DNA from: Lineus longissimus
Taxonomy: Eukaryota > Nemertea > Pilidiophora > Heteronemertea > Lineidae
Direction of reading: 5' to 3'
NCBI RefSeq assembly: GCF_910592395.1
Contig: NC_088319.1
Location: forward strand, 8,186,001 to 8,250,000
DNA length: 64,000 nucleotides
Every line of letters begins with the position of its first letter. Positions within the stretch are counted from its first letter, which is position 1. The notes under the pieces are model-generated. The model did not search any database. It was not told the DNA's origin and saw only the letters and a program-made list of their open reading frames with translations. Positions 34,599 to 46,956 of the stretch are shown here, piece by piece. Position numbers and translations under genes: made by a program.

Positions 34599-36326
34599 GT
34601 GGTGCCCCCGCGGATGGCGCCGTGGGGGGCAGGCTGTGCCATTTCGCGGCATTTTGGGATCAGTGGTGTCAAAAGGACTCCCCCGTACCGGACATGCTCC
34701 GCCACGGTGTCCGCTTGGACTTTTCTCATCCCCCCGACGACGAAAATCCCCATCCCGCTCGTCCCCCCTCTAAACCCTGCCAGGGCTCTAGCCCTGCGCA
34801 CAGAGGTTCTCTCCGTCCTCCAGAAGGAGGCTGTGAATGTGGTGGACAATCATTCCTCCCCAGGCTTTTACAGCCACATTTTCTTGGTCCCCAAGAGGTC
34901 GGGGAAGTGGAGACTGGTCATCGATCTCTCCAGCTTGAACCAGTTCCTTCGGGTGCCCAGCTTCAAGATGGAGACAACCAGATCGGTAGCAGCTGCGGTT
35001 CAGCCCAACGATTGGGCAATCTCGCTGGATCTTCAGGACGCGTATTTTCACGTTCCTATCAATCCAGATTTTCAACCCTTCCTTCGGTTTTACTTCGAGG
35101 GAAAGGTCTATCAGTTCCAGGCCTTTCCTTTCGGCCTGGCTTCCGTGCCGCTTATTTTCACAACAGACGTCAAGGCGTTCGCCGCGCCTTTTCACGCCAT
35201 GGGCTTCAAGCTCCATTGCTATCTCGACGACTGGCTGCTTCATTACCAGGCTCTTTGCCGTCTGGGAAAGCAGGCAAAGTTCCTGCTTCAGACAACCAGG
35301 CGAGCGGGGTGGCTCTTAAATTTAGACAAGTCCAAGCTAGTACCATTTCTGGACAATGTCTTCGTGGGTGTGCGCTTTTGCACACGAGAGGGCCTCATGT
35401 CCCCCCCTCCAGACCGGATCCTCAAGATCCTATCCCTGGTTGGGGTATTTTGCCGTCAAGACAGCGTCTCAGCTTGACAGTTTCCTTCTCTGCAGGGCCT
35501 GCTCAATTCGGCGGTGGACTAGTTCCCTCTCGGTCGCCTGTACATACGCCCCCTTTAGCTTCTCCTCCTCTTGAGTTAGCGTCCCTTTTCGGACCCTCTC
35601 GATCGTCAATTTTCGATCCCGAATTCTCTCCTGGAGGAAGTCTGGAAGTTCTGGGGGTCCGAGACGGAGCTCCTCGGAGGCGGAGTGCAGCTCGGTCCTC
35701 TCTCCCCTCAGATGTCCCTGTTCACGGACGCCTCCCTCTATGGCTGGGGCGCACATCTGAATGAAGGGGACCTGACCACCAAGGGCACGTGGTCAGCGGA
35801 GGATTCACATCTCTCAATCAATATTCTCGAGATGCAGGCTGTCATCCTGGTGGTGAGGGCCTTCACGTTTCGGTTAAGGGGTCACAGGGTTTCTTTCTTC
35901 TCCGACAATTCGACAGTGGTCGCTTATATCCGGAGACAAGAGGGGACGAGGTCCGACACTTTGTGTCGCCTCACTTGGGAGCTCCTGCAGCGTTGTCGCC
36001 GCTTGGACATTCAGCTCCTCCCCGTCACATCCCAGGCAAGAGGAACATCCTTCCCGACGCCCTTTCCAGGGCGGATCGTCTGGTCCAGACGGAAAGGACC
36101 CTTCACCACGAAGCGGTCTCCCACCTAGCGGGGATGTGGGACGCCCCGGTTGTAGACTTGTTCGCGACTCGGCTAAGCAAGGGATTCGCCCTGTATTATT
36201 CGCCTCTTCCAGACGAGGAGGCCTTGGGAGTGGACAGCCTGTTGGCCTCCTGGGACGGCCTGAATGCTTATGCGTTCCCGCCAATCCCTCTGTTGCTTCC
36301 GGTACAAAACAAAGTGGCCAGTTCTT
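34599..36326 (+). pseudogene. DIRS reverse transcriptase-RNase H, degraded
   Basis: The RT frame 34599-35477 shows FYSHIFLVPKRSGKWRLV, FLRVPSFKMETTRS, SLDLQDAYFHVPI and the active-site box CYLDDWLLHY, the form typical of DIRS RT. In-frame stops and shifts follow at 35478-35600. RNase H resumes near 35610 with MSLFTDASLYGWGAHL, EMQAVILVV and FSDNSTVVAYI, carrying the catalytic acidic residues. After another shift, HIPGKRNILPDALSRAD and WDAPVVDLFATRLS follow to 36326. The stop near 35475 falls at a TGA likely derived from CGA. The enzyme would copy the element RNA. Confidence 0.85.
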
Positions 36327-36549
36327 GAGTCGGAGTTTGTCTGATAGCCCCGTGCTGGCTGAACCAGGCTTGGTTCCTGGTCCTTCTGGAGCTCCTAACA
36401 GACCACCCCCGCCGTCTGCCGGGGTGGGACCGTCTGTTGTATCACCCGATCGACCGGGTCTTTCATCAAGACCCTTCTTTCTACAGGCTTCACGCCTGGT
36501 GACTATCGGGTGTTTCCTCCGAGAGAGAGGCTTTTCGTAAGACGTTATC

Positions 36550-37534
36550 TGTAAAGTCGCTCAGCCTCAGAGACAGTCTACCCTTGCTTCATACGACAGC
36601 AAGTGGGATGTCTTTCGAGACTGGTGTAGGGAGCACGGAGTTTCTTCGGTCGCTCCCTCTCTTCCCAACTTCCTCGACTTCTTGAATTTCTTATTCTCAG
36701 TTTGGAAGTTTACAGTTCAGGGGGTGAAGGGCTATCGCTCTGCCATTTCGGTCACTTTAAAGTTGATCGATTCCTGGCAACCGTCTTGGGATGACGCTGT
36801 CATCTTTGCCTAACAATATGTCTCTGGGGCGTCCTCGTTCCATTCTGCGTACCACCAAATGGGATCTCTTGGTGGTGCTTAGGGCTCTCATGAAGTTTCC
36901 GTTTGAGCCTATGCACCAGGCTGATTTTAAACATCTGACCTTTAAGAACGTTTTTCTCGTGGCTTTGGCCACGGCGCAGAGACGGTCCGAGCTCCATGCC
37001 TTAGCCTTTGATAGATTGGTTTTTAATGAGAGGGGCGCTGTCCTAGAATTTGTCCCAGGTTTTCTTCCAAAGAACCAGGCGCCGCACACCTTCAGGCGCC
37101 CGGTTTTCATCCCCTCCTTGTCTGCTACGGTCTCTTGGGATCTCCCGGACATTGAAGTTCTATGTTGATAAGACCAAGGAACCTGCTGTTCACCTCGGCA
37201 GGAAGCGCCTCTTTGTGTCTTATCAAGAGGGGTTTACTAGGGAGATAGACGTTGCTACGGTCGCTAGGTGGTTAGTGGCCACCATCTGGCTGGCCTATTC
37301 TATGACTCTCGTTTCTCCAGAGTTCGCCGCCTGGGCGTCATAACGGCCCACGAGATTCGTGCCATCTCTACTTCTTGGGCCGAGTATAAGGGAGTGGCGC
37401 TAAACGAGGTTTTAGATGCGGCTACGTGGAGTTCCCACTATACCTTCTCCCAGTATTATATGCGCGATTGTTCCGCGTTAACAGACGTTATGCTGTCTCT
37501 CGGTCCAATTGTTGCAGCTAAGCACGTGGTCTAG
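36550..37534 (+). pseudogene. DIRS tyrosine recombinase, frameshifted
   Basis: The N-terminal core-binding part begins near 36550 (STLASYDSKWDVFRDWC). The catalytic part runs 36791-37534 across two compensating frameshifts near 37150 and 37310. Catalytic residues are visible: the Arg in ALATAQRRSELHAL, the H-x-x-R in TAHEIRAIS (37349-37360) and the Tyr in TFSQYYMRDC (near 37455). Such recombinases integrate the circular cDNA without making target duplications. All key residues are retained, but the frame is broken in at least three places. Confidence 0.85.
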
Positions 37535-38249
37535 GTGTTTCCCTGCCTAGTCCACTCGTCGAAATTTCTCTCTTTCTCGGTGTCTTCCTCCCCCTGAGTC
37601 TCAGAAGAGTGGGGGGGGGGGCATAGATATTTGTCCGGGCTGTCATGCCCGCACATTCACCCCGTCTGGGTGTCTTAGGGTTAAGCCACCTAAGATTGGG
37701 GAGTTATTCCGTGGGTCCCTTTTTTGGGGTTCCCCGTATTTTGAATCGCAGCATTTCTTGTAATTCCACAGTGTACGAAATGTGCTGAGGTTTTTCCCTC
37801 TTCTCTAGGAGGGGTGGGGTTCCTAGTTTGGCTCGCCTTTGTTTTTTCTCAAAGGGTCTTTTGGCCATTAGCCCGGGTTGCCACCATGCTTATTTTTCTG
37901 GGTTCCCTTGGTCTCACCCGTTAGGTTCTGCTATGCGGCTCTGGAGACAGTTCACTTCACTACACGTCACTGTTTACCCACCTTCCAGAGTTGTTGGTAT
38001 TCGATGCAAAAGTCTGACCTGGGAAGAGTATCCGCCCTGCCTGTCCCCACAGCAACGGGACTTACTCTGGCGCTCAAGTAATAAGTACTGAGCAATGGCG
38101 GCTTTCACGAGGCAGAGGCTGTATTGGGGCACCGCCTAGGTGTAGCTAAATGAAGTAGCTAATCATTTTTCTATTATAAATAGATTAATTATTCCTTGGG
38201 TGTGTCCGATAAGAGTACACATGCAAAAGTCTGACCTGGGTAGGTATGA

Positions 38250-40465
38250 ACTAATAAAATGACACTTCCACAGGAAATGGAAAAACTTCATTTCTCAGAA
38301 AAAAAATCTGCATTGATCTTCCTATATATGTCACGGTACATGGTAAGAAAATCAACAACATGTTACAAGTGTTGGCATGGTACATTCTATACATGCAAAT
38401 TCAACTTAACACATTCAGCGCTGGTGTTTCACCCCCTTTCAGACCCACAGAAGAAAAAAAGTATAAGAGCTGGCTGCGTAAGGTCTTTTGCAGTAACTTC
38501 TCCAAGACGAGGTCTTCTTGAATCAATAGAGTTATATAAGCTACACTCCTTTACTATATATCACATTTTGGTTGAAAAATGCCCAAAATGACCCCCTTTT
38601 CCAACACCCCCGACCCCCCCCCCCCTATAAATTTCCAGTGTCGGAACAGCTTTATTTTGTTATTCAGAGGTTTTCTCTTTTAAGTTTCTACCTTGCCCTA
38701 AAGATGGCGATGGCGTAGTTCTTTCATGAAGTCCATGAGACTCCGATAACCATCTCAAAGAGGGGGGATTTGGGCCATGTAGATCTACGTTGTTCGGCGC
38801 TGAAGGTGTTAATGAAGAAATTTTAGACTGAACCCTTCCCCATACAAACCTCTAGACCATTGCTGCTCCTCACAACAACTGTGATGATTGTATCTGTCGT
38901 CACCAACAGAACCAAGGGAGGTCCAAAATTGCCCAGAAAAAGGCTTGTTTTTGATGTGCAGTCTCAATCAAAAGAGAATGTACACTGGCAAATGTTTGAA
39001 GGTGACTTTGCACGGGATAGCCAAACGTTCCAAAGGATAGTCATTCATCGTCCTTAACAGTGTCTCGTGTCTTTTCAAGACTGGTGCCTGGTGCATCCAA
39101 ACATGTACAGCTGATGATGTTTCCGTCAAACGAGGCCCTCTGCATTGATCACTGGTCGAAGGTTATCACAACAAAAAGCTGAATTACCTCCTCTTTATGA
39201 CGTTGTAGATTCGGTCATTAACCCGTAGCCGGCCAACCAGATTGAGCCCTTTGCTAAAGTGCAACCTGAAATAGGACACTTGAGTAAATTTAAAATGTTT
39301 CAAAGCAGGAATAATTGAGTTGCTTGGAAAGAAGGAGAAATAATACCAGTGCTTTCATCGTTGTCTGAGTATGTGCACCTGGACATTTGGTAAATTGTTT
39401 GTGTAGTTTCCTATGCTTCCAAGAACTGTTTTCTTTATAGGTGTAAAGCATGTTCTGATATCTAAGCAATCACACTGACCCTTCTCCTCCTTTGCTACTA
39501 CTTAGACCTGTGATGACCCAGGTGTTATTTTATAAATATCTATATCATAATACTATAAGGCGGCTCGCTAAAGTGCCATTTGGGGGTAGTGTTCTGTCTC
39601 GAAATTTTGCACGTTTGCAGGTGATATGTTATCCTGATGCAACGTTATGTTTATTCTCGGAAATTTACTTCAGCGGAGCAGTAATGAGGGATTTTTAATC
39701 GGACACTGTCAATTCTCCTTACCACTCACAGAAGCCGAGTCATTGCTGTTTAGTTATGCAGGGGCTTAATCAATTACCTTCACTCCCTGTGGGGTGGCCA
39801 ACATTACCTGTTGAACAGCTGGCTGTAGGGGGATGATTGGAACAGCCTGTACCTGTCGACCTGCTGAACTAAGGTTAATGTTATTTTCAATCCACGATTG
39901 CAGGTCACCTGATCTTCGAGATTTCGCGAGGAAAGAAATTGTAAACAAACGTATGTGTCCAGTTCAAATGTAAACAAAAATGTATTTTTGGTACTTTTGG
40001 TTGCTTGACTTTGGTTTTCCTGCAGTAAGGAGCTGGGGTCAAATTGGTGGTCTATTGTCTATGGGTGCTGTGTTAGCCAGAGCTAGCCCTTGATTATGAA
40101 GGGATTTTCAAATGATTAAGGTTAGGCCTACCATGGTCTGTTTATGTGCTCACCACAGCTTTCAATACTTGATGTATCTGAAGAGGCACTCTGAACTTGG
40201 CATGGCCTTATCAAGGAGCTGCTCACGGTGCTGAACTTCTAGCTTGCCTGTCGAGTAAGTGCCTTGCCCGAGACCTTAGTAGTGATAGTGCAATTGGTTC
40301 GAGCCATTTGGAGGCCGACATTAGATTTTCATTGCAATTCAATCTATCCAAGGTATAGCCCATTTGAACCTGCCTGCGCTACGGGTACAATGCTAGTAAA
40401 GCAATAATTGCCATACTTACAAAGCCTTGTTCTTTTGGGTCCTTGAAATGATATTGATTGATTGG
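38250..40465. other. No confident gene
   Basis: About 2.2 kb with a poly-C tract near 38615. On the - strand, 39948-39769 reads QVQAVPIIPLQPAVQQVM and is followed by GTAATT, so it could be an exon; support is too thin to call a gene. Confidence 0.4.
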
Positions 40466-40510
40466 TAGCACTCCAATGGGTGTACCCCCATTTCGCCTAC
40501 ACCCATTTCG

Positions 40511-40599
40511 CCTACATTTACACCAAACCCACAACATACCAGCACCCACACAATCCGATTTTTATACCTCGAACAGCCCGCGCCTTGGGTATATGCTAG
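40511..40599 (+). mobile_element. Helitron-like 3' end, copy 2
   Basis: A near copy of 26760-26847 that ends in hairpin CCCGCGCCTTGGG, ATATG, CTAG (40596-40599) and then T, the canonical Helitron 3' terminus. It follows directly on a short stretch of the ATTTCGCCTACACCC minisatellite (40470-40510). Confidence 0.45.
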
Positions 40600-41084
40600 T
40601 CTTATAAATTGAAGTTTTATAAATGTAACCGCAAAGAGCATGGGTTACGTCGAAGCTGATATGAACAAGATATTGTGTCCAGGACGGACCTGTGTGTAGA
40701 CTGTTTGAGCATTGGACCAAATAATAAACTTGAGAGAGATCATACTTAATTTGTTTTCTTTCTTGATCACGACCCTGTAATGACCATTTGTAAAGCCATT
40801 TTCAAATTTCACCATTTACTCGCCTGACTGTCTGGAATGTCATATCCAAATTTCAGATTCACAACCCGAAGCATTATTTGATGCGAGGCGGTCAAACTGT
40901 GACAATTTAACTGCAAAAAGGCTTAAAAAATCAATGGTGGTCTTGTCTCAAGAGGCCGGGTTGGAATGATAAAGTATGGTAAAGTTTAACTGGGAAATAT
41001 GCTATAATATGAAGGAAAAAAACCAAGATCAACAATTCGTAAAATTGTTCAAATGTCCAGCGCACACCACTCTTTTCCTTTTTA

Positions 41085-41372
41085 GTAGGCGAAATGGTGA
41101 GTAGGCGTAATGGTGAGAAGGCGAAATGGTGAGTAGGCAAAATGGTGAGTAGGCAAAATGGTGAATAGGCGAAGTGGGTGTAGGCAAAATGGTGAATAGG
41201 CAAAATGGGTGTAGGCGAAATGGGGGTAGGCGGAATGGGGGTAGGCGAAATGGGTAATAGGCGAAATGGGTGTAGGTGAAGTGGGTGTAGGCGAAATGGT
41301 GAATAGGCAAAATGGGTGTAGGCGAAATGGGGTAGGCGGAATGGGGGTAGGTGAAATGGGTACACCTTTGAT
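41085..41372 (-). repeat. Minisatellite, GTAGGCGAAATGG-type units
   Basis: About 18 units of 15-17 bp, GTAGGCGAAATGGTGA or GTAGGCGAAATGGGT. Two to three inverted units lie at 40470-40510, and matching GGGTGTACCC / GGGTACACC borders suggest both belong to one foldback-like structure. The long - strand frame over it (40931-41419) is simple-repeat translation. Confidence 0.85.
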
Positions 41373-41375
41373 ACA

Positions 41376-42337
41376 TTTTTAGCTCGTCCAGTCTTGTCCG
41401 TCGTCCGAACGTCCGTCATCCGTCAACAATAGGGACACGTTTGCTCATTATTGAGTCTAAAAAGTTGAAACTTGGTGTCAGGATGTCTCATGACAACATG
41501 ACTTGAGACAAAAAAATCATCGCCATTTGACCTACTTTCTGGGCTCCAGGTGGCCATCTTTGAAAACCTTACTTTGTCAATATCTTATGAACACACCTAT
41601 TGGGCATCTGTACATATTAACAAAAACTCGGGTCAATGTGACCTACTTTACAAGTGTAAGTAGGTCAGGTCATAGAACTCAATGTCAGTTATATCAAGAA
41701 ACCTTCTCTGTGTAATCCTCAAAGGTGCATCATTGATCGATATGATCAAGATTGACATAGGGCGTATAATATTTTGACCTAGGCCTAGTTTCCGAGGTCA
41801 GAAACTCTAAAATTCTACTGAAGTTGATATGTTTCACTACTATTTGTCTGAGATTCTTCAAATTTTAAATGGAGACACCTATTGGGGATCTGTAGGAGTT
41901 GACCCAATTTATGTCAGTTGTAACCTAGTTTATCAATTTCACAGAGGTCAAACTCTAAAAGTGTCATTGACAGTGCCACATTTGTCAAATCTAAAAGTCA
42001 TTTCATCCGCAACTAAATGATTCCCAGGTGACCAAAATGACCCCAGGACATTTCAATTATTATGAATAATGGCTTTTATCGGCATTCGAAATGAAACAAT
42101 GCTCTGCTACCAAATGTTCTTTTGAACCTCAAAAGCTGATAACGATATGGTTGGATATGAAATATTGGAGTATATATTTGGGTGAATTGCCCTGAATCAT
42201 CGATACAGCAAGACTTAACAGGATGCTACAATGTATTTTAAAGATGGGTGACACAGCAACCAGTTAGCTGGTGATCTAGTGGTCAGTAGGAGTTTGTGAG
42301 TTGTTGTCAAGTGATCTTCTCCCGAACAGTACCTTTT
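41376..42337 (+). repeat. Diverged R-family repeat
   Basis: Begins TTTTTAGCTCGTCCAGTC with GTCCGTCGTCCG words, then phrases such as CACGTTTGCTC, GTTGAAACTTGG and CAGGTGGCCATC. It is clearly related to R1/R2 but too diverged to align unit by unit. Confidence 0.55.
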
Positions 42338-44247
42338 TGGCTCACCGTCTAGGTGAGTCTATACAATACCGCAGTGTCCGTCTTCGTATCCTATTTCAAA
42401 AACAGCAGCACGTTTGTTAACCGCTAGGGCTATGAACTTGAAACTTTGTACACAGGGCCCCTCAGGTCAGGCGACCTCTGACAATGAATTTCAGTTCGAT
42501 CTGATTCCTAACTTGGCCACCAGTCAGCCAGAAGTGGAAACCTAAAAAGTGTGATATCTCTCTTATGAGTGACCCATTTTCAATAAAATTTTTGTGGTAG
42601 GTACTCCTAGCAAGGATTCATCACATATCATATGGGTTTTTGATTTGACCTAGTTTTCATGGTCACAGAGGTCAAATGGTGTAATTTGTCCGTTTGAGTG
42701 TAAACTATGGCACGTTTCTTAACCGCTAAAGCGCAGACACCGCATATAACCGCAGACACCAAATTTCTGACCTGATTCTTCACTTGGCCACCAGGGGGCT
42801 AAAACTGAAAAAGGTAAAAAGTGCAATATCTTGCTAATTAGTAACTTCTTTTCGATGAAATTATTATGGTAGGTACTCCTAGCAAGGATACATCAAATAT
42901 CGTATGGGTTTTTGATTTGACTATATTTTCAAAGTCACAGAGGTCAAATGGTGTAAATTGGCTGTTTGGGTGTAACTATGGCACGTTTCTTAACCGCTAA
43001 AGCTATGAACTTGAAATATGGTACACATGACTCCCTTGTCATGTAACCTCTGACAATGAATTTCGGTCGGATCTGATTCTTGACTTGGCCACCAGGGGGC
43101 CATAAATGGAAACCTAAAAAGTGTAATATCTCTCTTATGAGTGACTCGTTTTTGATAAAATTTTGATGGTAGGCTATCCTAGTCAGGATACATCACATAT
43201 CATACAAGTAGACTGAATTTCAGGGTTATTGAAGAGTGTCTATGTCACATGGATATTGGTTGACATATGTTTAACAATTTAGGAGTACTAGGACTTTGTT
43301 GGATGGCGACCTGGTGGCCATATTTGTCATGGAGTTTGACTGAAAATTAGAGATATTGATAAGAGTACATAGATACATAATCACATGAAGTTTGGTTACA
43401 ATCCAATCATTAGTTTCAGGGTAATAGGACTTTGTTTAATTTTCAAGATGGCCACCTAGTGGCCATATTGGTAAATGGCTTTGACTGAAAATCTGGGATG
43501 TTGTAGAGAGTACATAGATATACAACTACGTGAAATTTGGTTGCAATCCAACTTTGTTTAATTTTCGAGATGGCCGCCTAGTGGCCATATTTGAGGTCCG
43601 AGTGAGCCAAATATTTGGGGAAGGATAGAGGGTCCCTAGATATACATGTCCTCACAAGTTTAGAACCTTCTAGCTCAAATAGAAACAAAACGTGCCACCT
43701 ATCGGTGATTTTGTGAACTTTGACCTCTGTGACCTTGAAAAGTAGGTCAAATCAAAAACCTGGGTGATATGTCATTTAACCTTATTAGATACACCCACCA
43801 TAACAATTTCGTCACTCTACGTACAACCATTAGCTTCAAAAAGGCAAAAAACAAATTTTCCAAGATGGCAGCCTGGAGGGCAGAAAGTAGGTCATATTGC
43901 GAAAAAGAAAAATAGGTCTGGGCATATTGCCCAAAGCTACCATCACACCAAGTTTTAGCCATCTAGCCCTAGCAGTGACAAAACGTGCTCCGCTAACAGA
44001 AGACGGACGCCACGGTATCGTATAAGCTCTCCTGTGGTGAGCTCAAAAGGGAAAAACTGCAATATCTCGCTTATTAGTGACTTGTTTTTGATGATATTCT
44101 TATGATACTTACTCCAAGCAACGATACGTCAGATGTCATACAGACTTTGGTTTGACCTATATACTATACATGTACAATGTTTGTTAACCAGGATGAATTC
44201 CAAAGCACCAGAAATCTATACGGTGAGCACAATGGCCCCTGGCCGTT
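42338..44247 (+). repeat. R2 dispersed repeat, near full length
   Basis: Starts with the hairpin-containing end TTTTTGGCTCACCGTCTAGG and TGAGTCTATACAATACCGCA and ends GGTGAGCACAATGGCCCCTG. Inside are tandem ~300 bp sub-units. Each holds CACGTTTCTTAACCGCTAAA, a CTCF-like core (42788-42799 and 43089-43100) and a TTGACCT...AGGTCACAGAGGTCAAA block. No coding frame. Confidence 0.8.
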
Positions 44248-44325
44248 TCATTTTGTGACTAAAATCAATATTAATATCATGTCTACATCTCCTACTATAC
44301 CATCTTCAAGTGCTCAAGCTCAGTA

Positions 44326-45135
44326 AATTCTATTCAAGCAATCCGCTCCCACAATGTCCACAGCCTTGTTATATCTCACGGTGAATTGGTATGGCTGTAA
44401 CAGCAATGACCACCTCATCAGTCTCGAGTTCGACGCACACTTCTGTAGCAGGAACTGCAGTGGTTGATGGTCGGTCTCAAGGGTGAACTCTCCACCGTAA
44501 AGGTACCTCTGGAACTTGGAGATTCACGATACATTTGGGTAACACTCTTTTGAATCGTTGAGTTGTTAATCTCCCTTGGCAGCAACTTCTTGCTGGTGTA
44601 CGCTACTGGCCACAACACTCCTCCATCTTCCTGATGCAGGATTGCGCCTGACGCTCGGTCGGATGCATCAGTCCTGATGACAAACCTTTTTATCCATATC
44701 AGGATGTCGAAGAATTGGACTGATCAAGATTATGGTCTTTAAATTGGCGAAAGCCCTGTCTTGTACATCTCCCAACAGGATTCTTGTTGGCAACCATTTT
44801 TTTCGTGAGGTGAGTCAATGGTAGCGCAATCTCTGCGAAGTTGGGATGAACTTGCGGTAAAACCCAATCAACCTGAGGAAGGCCCTCACCTCTTGCTTCG
44901 TAGCTGGTACTGGAGCTTCCCTGATCGCTTTGATCTTGTCCATATTCGGCTGCTGCACATTACCACCGACTTCATGTCCGAAACAGTCTAGGCGCTCTAA
45001 CTCGATGAAACATTTGAAGGTTTCGCAGTCAGATGCCCATCGCGGAATCTTGTCAAAAAGCCACGCATGGTTCCCAGATGGTCCACCCAGTGTACAGTCC
45101 CAAGAATAGTGTCATCGATGAAGTTGTTTGCATCC
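44326..45135 (-). pseudogene. Gypsy RT C-terminal half and RNase H
   Basis: Starts abruptly just before the RT active-site box FIDD (codons at 45122-45111). It follows with FGHEVGG, QPNMDKIKAIREAPVPATK and LIGFYRKFIPTSQ (thumb and connection), then RNase H with WPVAYTSKKLLPRE, YLYGGEFTLETDHQPL and the terminal VGADCLNRI near 44330. Several frameshifts and stops interrupt it. The RT fingers and most of the palm are missing, consistent with an internal deletion between integrase and this segment. Confidence 0.8.
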
Positions 45136-45361
45136 TTAAGTCTTCATCGGATCTCTGATAATACGTTTGATTGAAAGTTAATTTTGTGATAAATCCAAAA
45201 AGGGTTTTTACCTTTGCTTTAGACGAAGTTTTCAACAACCTCAGCAGTTGCCTTCTTCAGGTCTTCTGTTGAGTAGTTGAACTACTCAGTAGTTCCCAGT
45301 GGCAGCAAAGATGGCAACACTGGAAAAGTTCTTGCTGTTACTTTTTCTTCTGGGGCCCCAC

Positions 45362-46640
45362 CTAGGGGCTGAGGCGGTACTCCATACTCCCAACTACTTC
45401 CGTGACAACAAATGGGCCCTTCCACTGCATCAACAGCTTATGAGATTTGGTTGAAAGAAGCACAAGGACTTTGTCACCGACTTTCATCCTTCTAAGTTTC
45501 GCCTTGCGATCGTAGTACGCCTTGTACTTCCCTGCTGATTTCGTCAATTGCCCAGTTACAAGTCTCCTTACGTCTTTCACATAAAGAACATACTGGTGGG
45601 TGGTTTTGATATTTGGGTCGACTTCTTCCTTGGTCGAAAACTCCTTGAGTATCGCCATAGGGCCTCGCACGGATCTACCACACAGTAGTTCAAATGGTAC
45701 AAATCCCAGCGTCACCTGAGGAGCTTCCTGATACACAAATAAGACTGCATTTAGATTGCGGTCCCAGTCCTTTGGTCTCTCTGCACACATCCTACATATC
45801 ATCTGTCTGAGTGTACCATTAAATTTCTCCATGAGACCATTGCAAATCGGTTGGTACAGGGTACTGTTCAACCTGGAGAAGGACAACAGACGACCATCCA
45901 CTAGTGGGAGGCTTTTTCCAACTTATTTACAGTTTGAGAAGACCTAGTTTTTTTCACAGGTTTATGGAAATCTGACCTTTTAGACAAAGTCGGAGAAGTC
46001 AGGAAAAAGTTAGAGAAACCGTTAATAAGTCGGAAAAAGCCACCAACTAGTGATCAGATCAGATGTGAACTGCGTCCCTAAATCAGTCAATATCTCTGGT
46101 GGGATGCAGACTCTGCTTAACATATCAAGAAGGGCTTCTGCTGCCGTCACCGAATCAATCCTTTTCAATGCTGCCGCCAGTTGGAGGAAATATAGGGTCA
46201 ACCAATTTTATTGCAACTCTCTCAGATGGTGTATCAATAATGGGCTTGCTCCCCAGGGGCACTTTGCCGGTTTTCCCCTTGGTCGTAGTTCGCTGACAGA
46301 TACCACATGATTGAACAAACCTAGCCACATCGCCGTGAACACCAGGCCAAAAGAAGTGGCTCAATAGCCTGTGACAAGTCTTCCTGCTCCCCATGTGACC
46401 AGCCAGAATGGACTCATCTGAAAATCTCATGACTATCTCCATATACTCCTTAGGGACCACGAGCTGGGGAAACAATTTTTCATTTGGAACTGTGGGGGAA
46501 TGAAATTGCAGATAGAGTAATCCAGCCTTGTACTTCATCTCTTCTCAACCTTGCCCAAGTTGGTGGCCTTAACCACACCATCTCGTGCTTGCAGATGGAA
46601 TATCTTCAGTGACGGGTCATCAACCTGTGCCGCCTTGAAT
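45362..46640 (-). pseudogene. Gypsy integrase, interrupted by a MITE
   Basis: The N-terminal zinc domain at 46538-46400 shows H-x3-H-like HMGSRKTCH with C-x2-C in VQSCGICQRT. The core continues (IDTPSERVAIKLVDPIFPPT) to about 46053, is cut by a 153 bp element, and resumes at 45899 with YQPICNGLMEKFNGTLRQM, which contains the catalytic-region Glu, and the C-terminal KVGDKVLVLLSTKSHKLL. In family terms this enzyme inserts cDNA into the chromosome. In-frame stops and shifts occur around the insertion. It lies immediately downstream of protease-like sequence. Confidence 0.82.
45900..46052. mobile_element. 153 bp MITE in the gypsy integrase
   Basis: The ends CACTAGTGGGAGGCTTTTTC and, on the other strand, CACTAGTTGGTGGCTTTTTC form ~29 bp inverted repeats. 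ATC flanks both sides, a probable 3-bp target duplication. The interior is AT-rich and non-coding. Confidence 0.8.
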
Positions 46641-46659
46641 ACAACAGGATTACCACTCT

Positions 46660-46950
46660 CTTCGTCGATTTTTGCATCAAAAACCATCCCTCGATGTTCC
46701 CAACGATCACGTCATACACCAGGTAGTCCATTACCATTGCTGTAGCTTCACTCTGGCAAATAGGGGTACTGATATACCTTGGCCAATGGCACCGTCAGTC
46801 TGTCTTTACCTCACAGGCCATCAACAGGCTAGTAGAAGTCATGCCAGTGGACACACAACAAATACCAATTGTGACCCGTCACAGCAAAACCAGGCGCATG
46901 TCGCTCTGAGCTTGGCAGGTTGAGACGAACTGTTTATTGTCTGCCGTTTG
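46660..46950 (-). pseudogene. Gypsy protease-like region
   Basis: The most recognisable stretch is YDVIVGNIEG near 46705, the end motif of gypsy aspartic proteases. The catalytic D-[ST]-G is not visible because this part is degraded by stops and shifts. Downstream, without a gap, comes the pre-integrase linker (QVDDPSLK). Confidence 0.5.
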
Positions 46951-46956
46951 TGAAAT

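Larger units (their letters stand above)
31889..38249 (+). mobile_element. DIRS-like tyrosine-recombinase retrotransposon
   Basis: Inverted terminal repeats of ~165 bp bound it: left 31889-32020 plus 32666-32699 (split by a 640 bp insert) and right 38085-38249. They share CAGACTTTTGCATGTG and TCTATTTATAATAGAAAAAT. Next to the right repeat, ATGCAAAAGTCTGACCTGGG (38004-38023) repeats the terminal sequence 38221-38240, matching the internal complementary region that DIRS elements use to circularise. The interior is GC-rich, unlike its surroundings, and encodes gag-like, RT/RNase H and tyrosine recombinase regions. Stops and frameshifts make the copy defective. There is no target duplication, as expected for tyrosine-recombinase integration. 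Confidence 0.9.

Noticed and set aside
34202-35764. 520-codon open frame overlapping the RT frame
   Set aside because: Beyond its gag-like start it runs in another frame across RT; the alternate frame has the RT motifs. It is an open shadow in GC-rich sequence.
39769-39948. Possible - strand exon ending at GTAATT
   Set aside because: Low-complexity Gln/Val/Pro residues, no partner exon and no known domain.
40931-41419. 162-codon - strand frame
   Set aside because: Translation of the minisatellite (FAYSPFRL-type repeats), not a gene.
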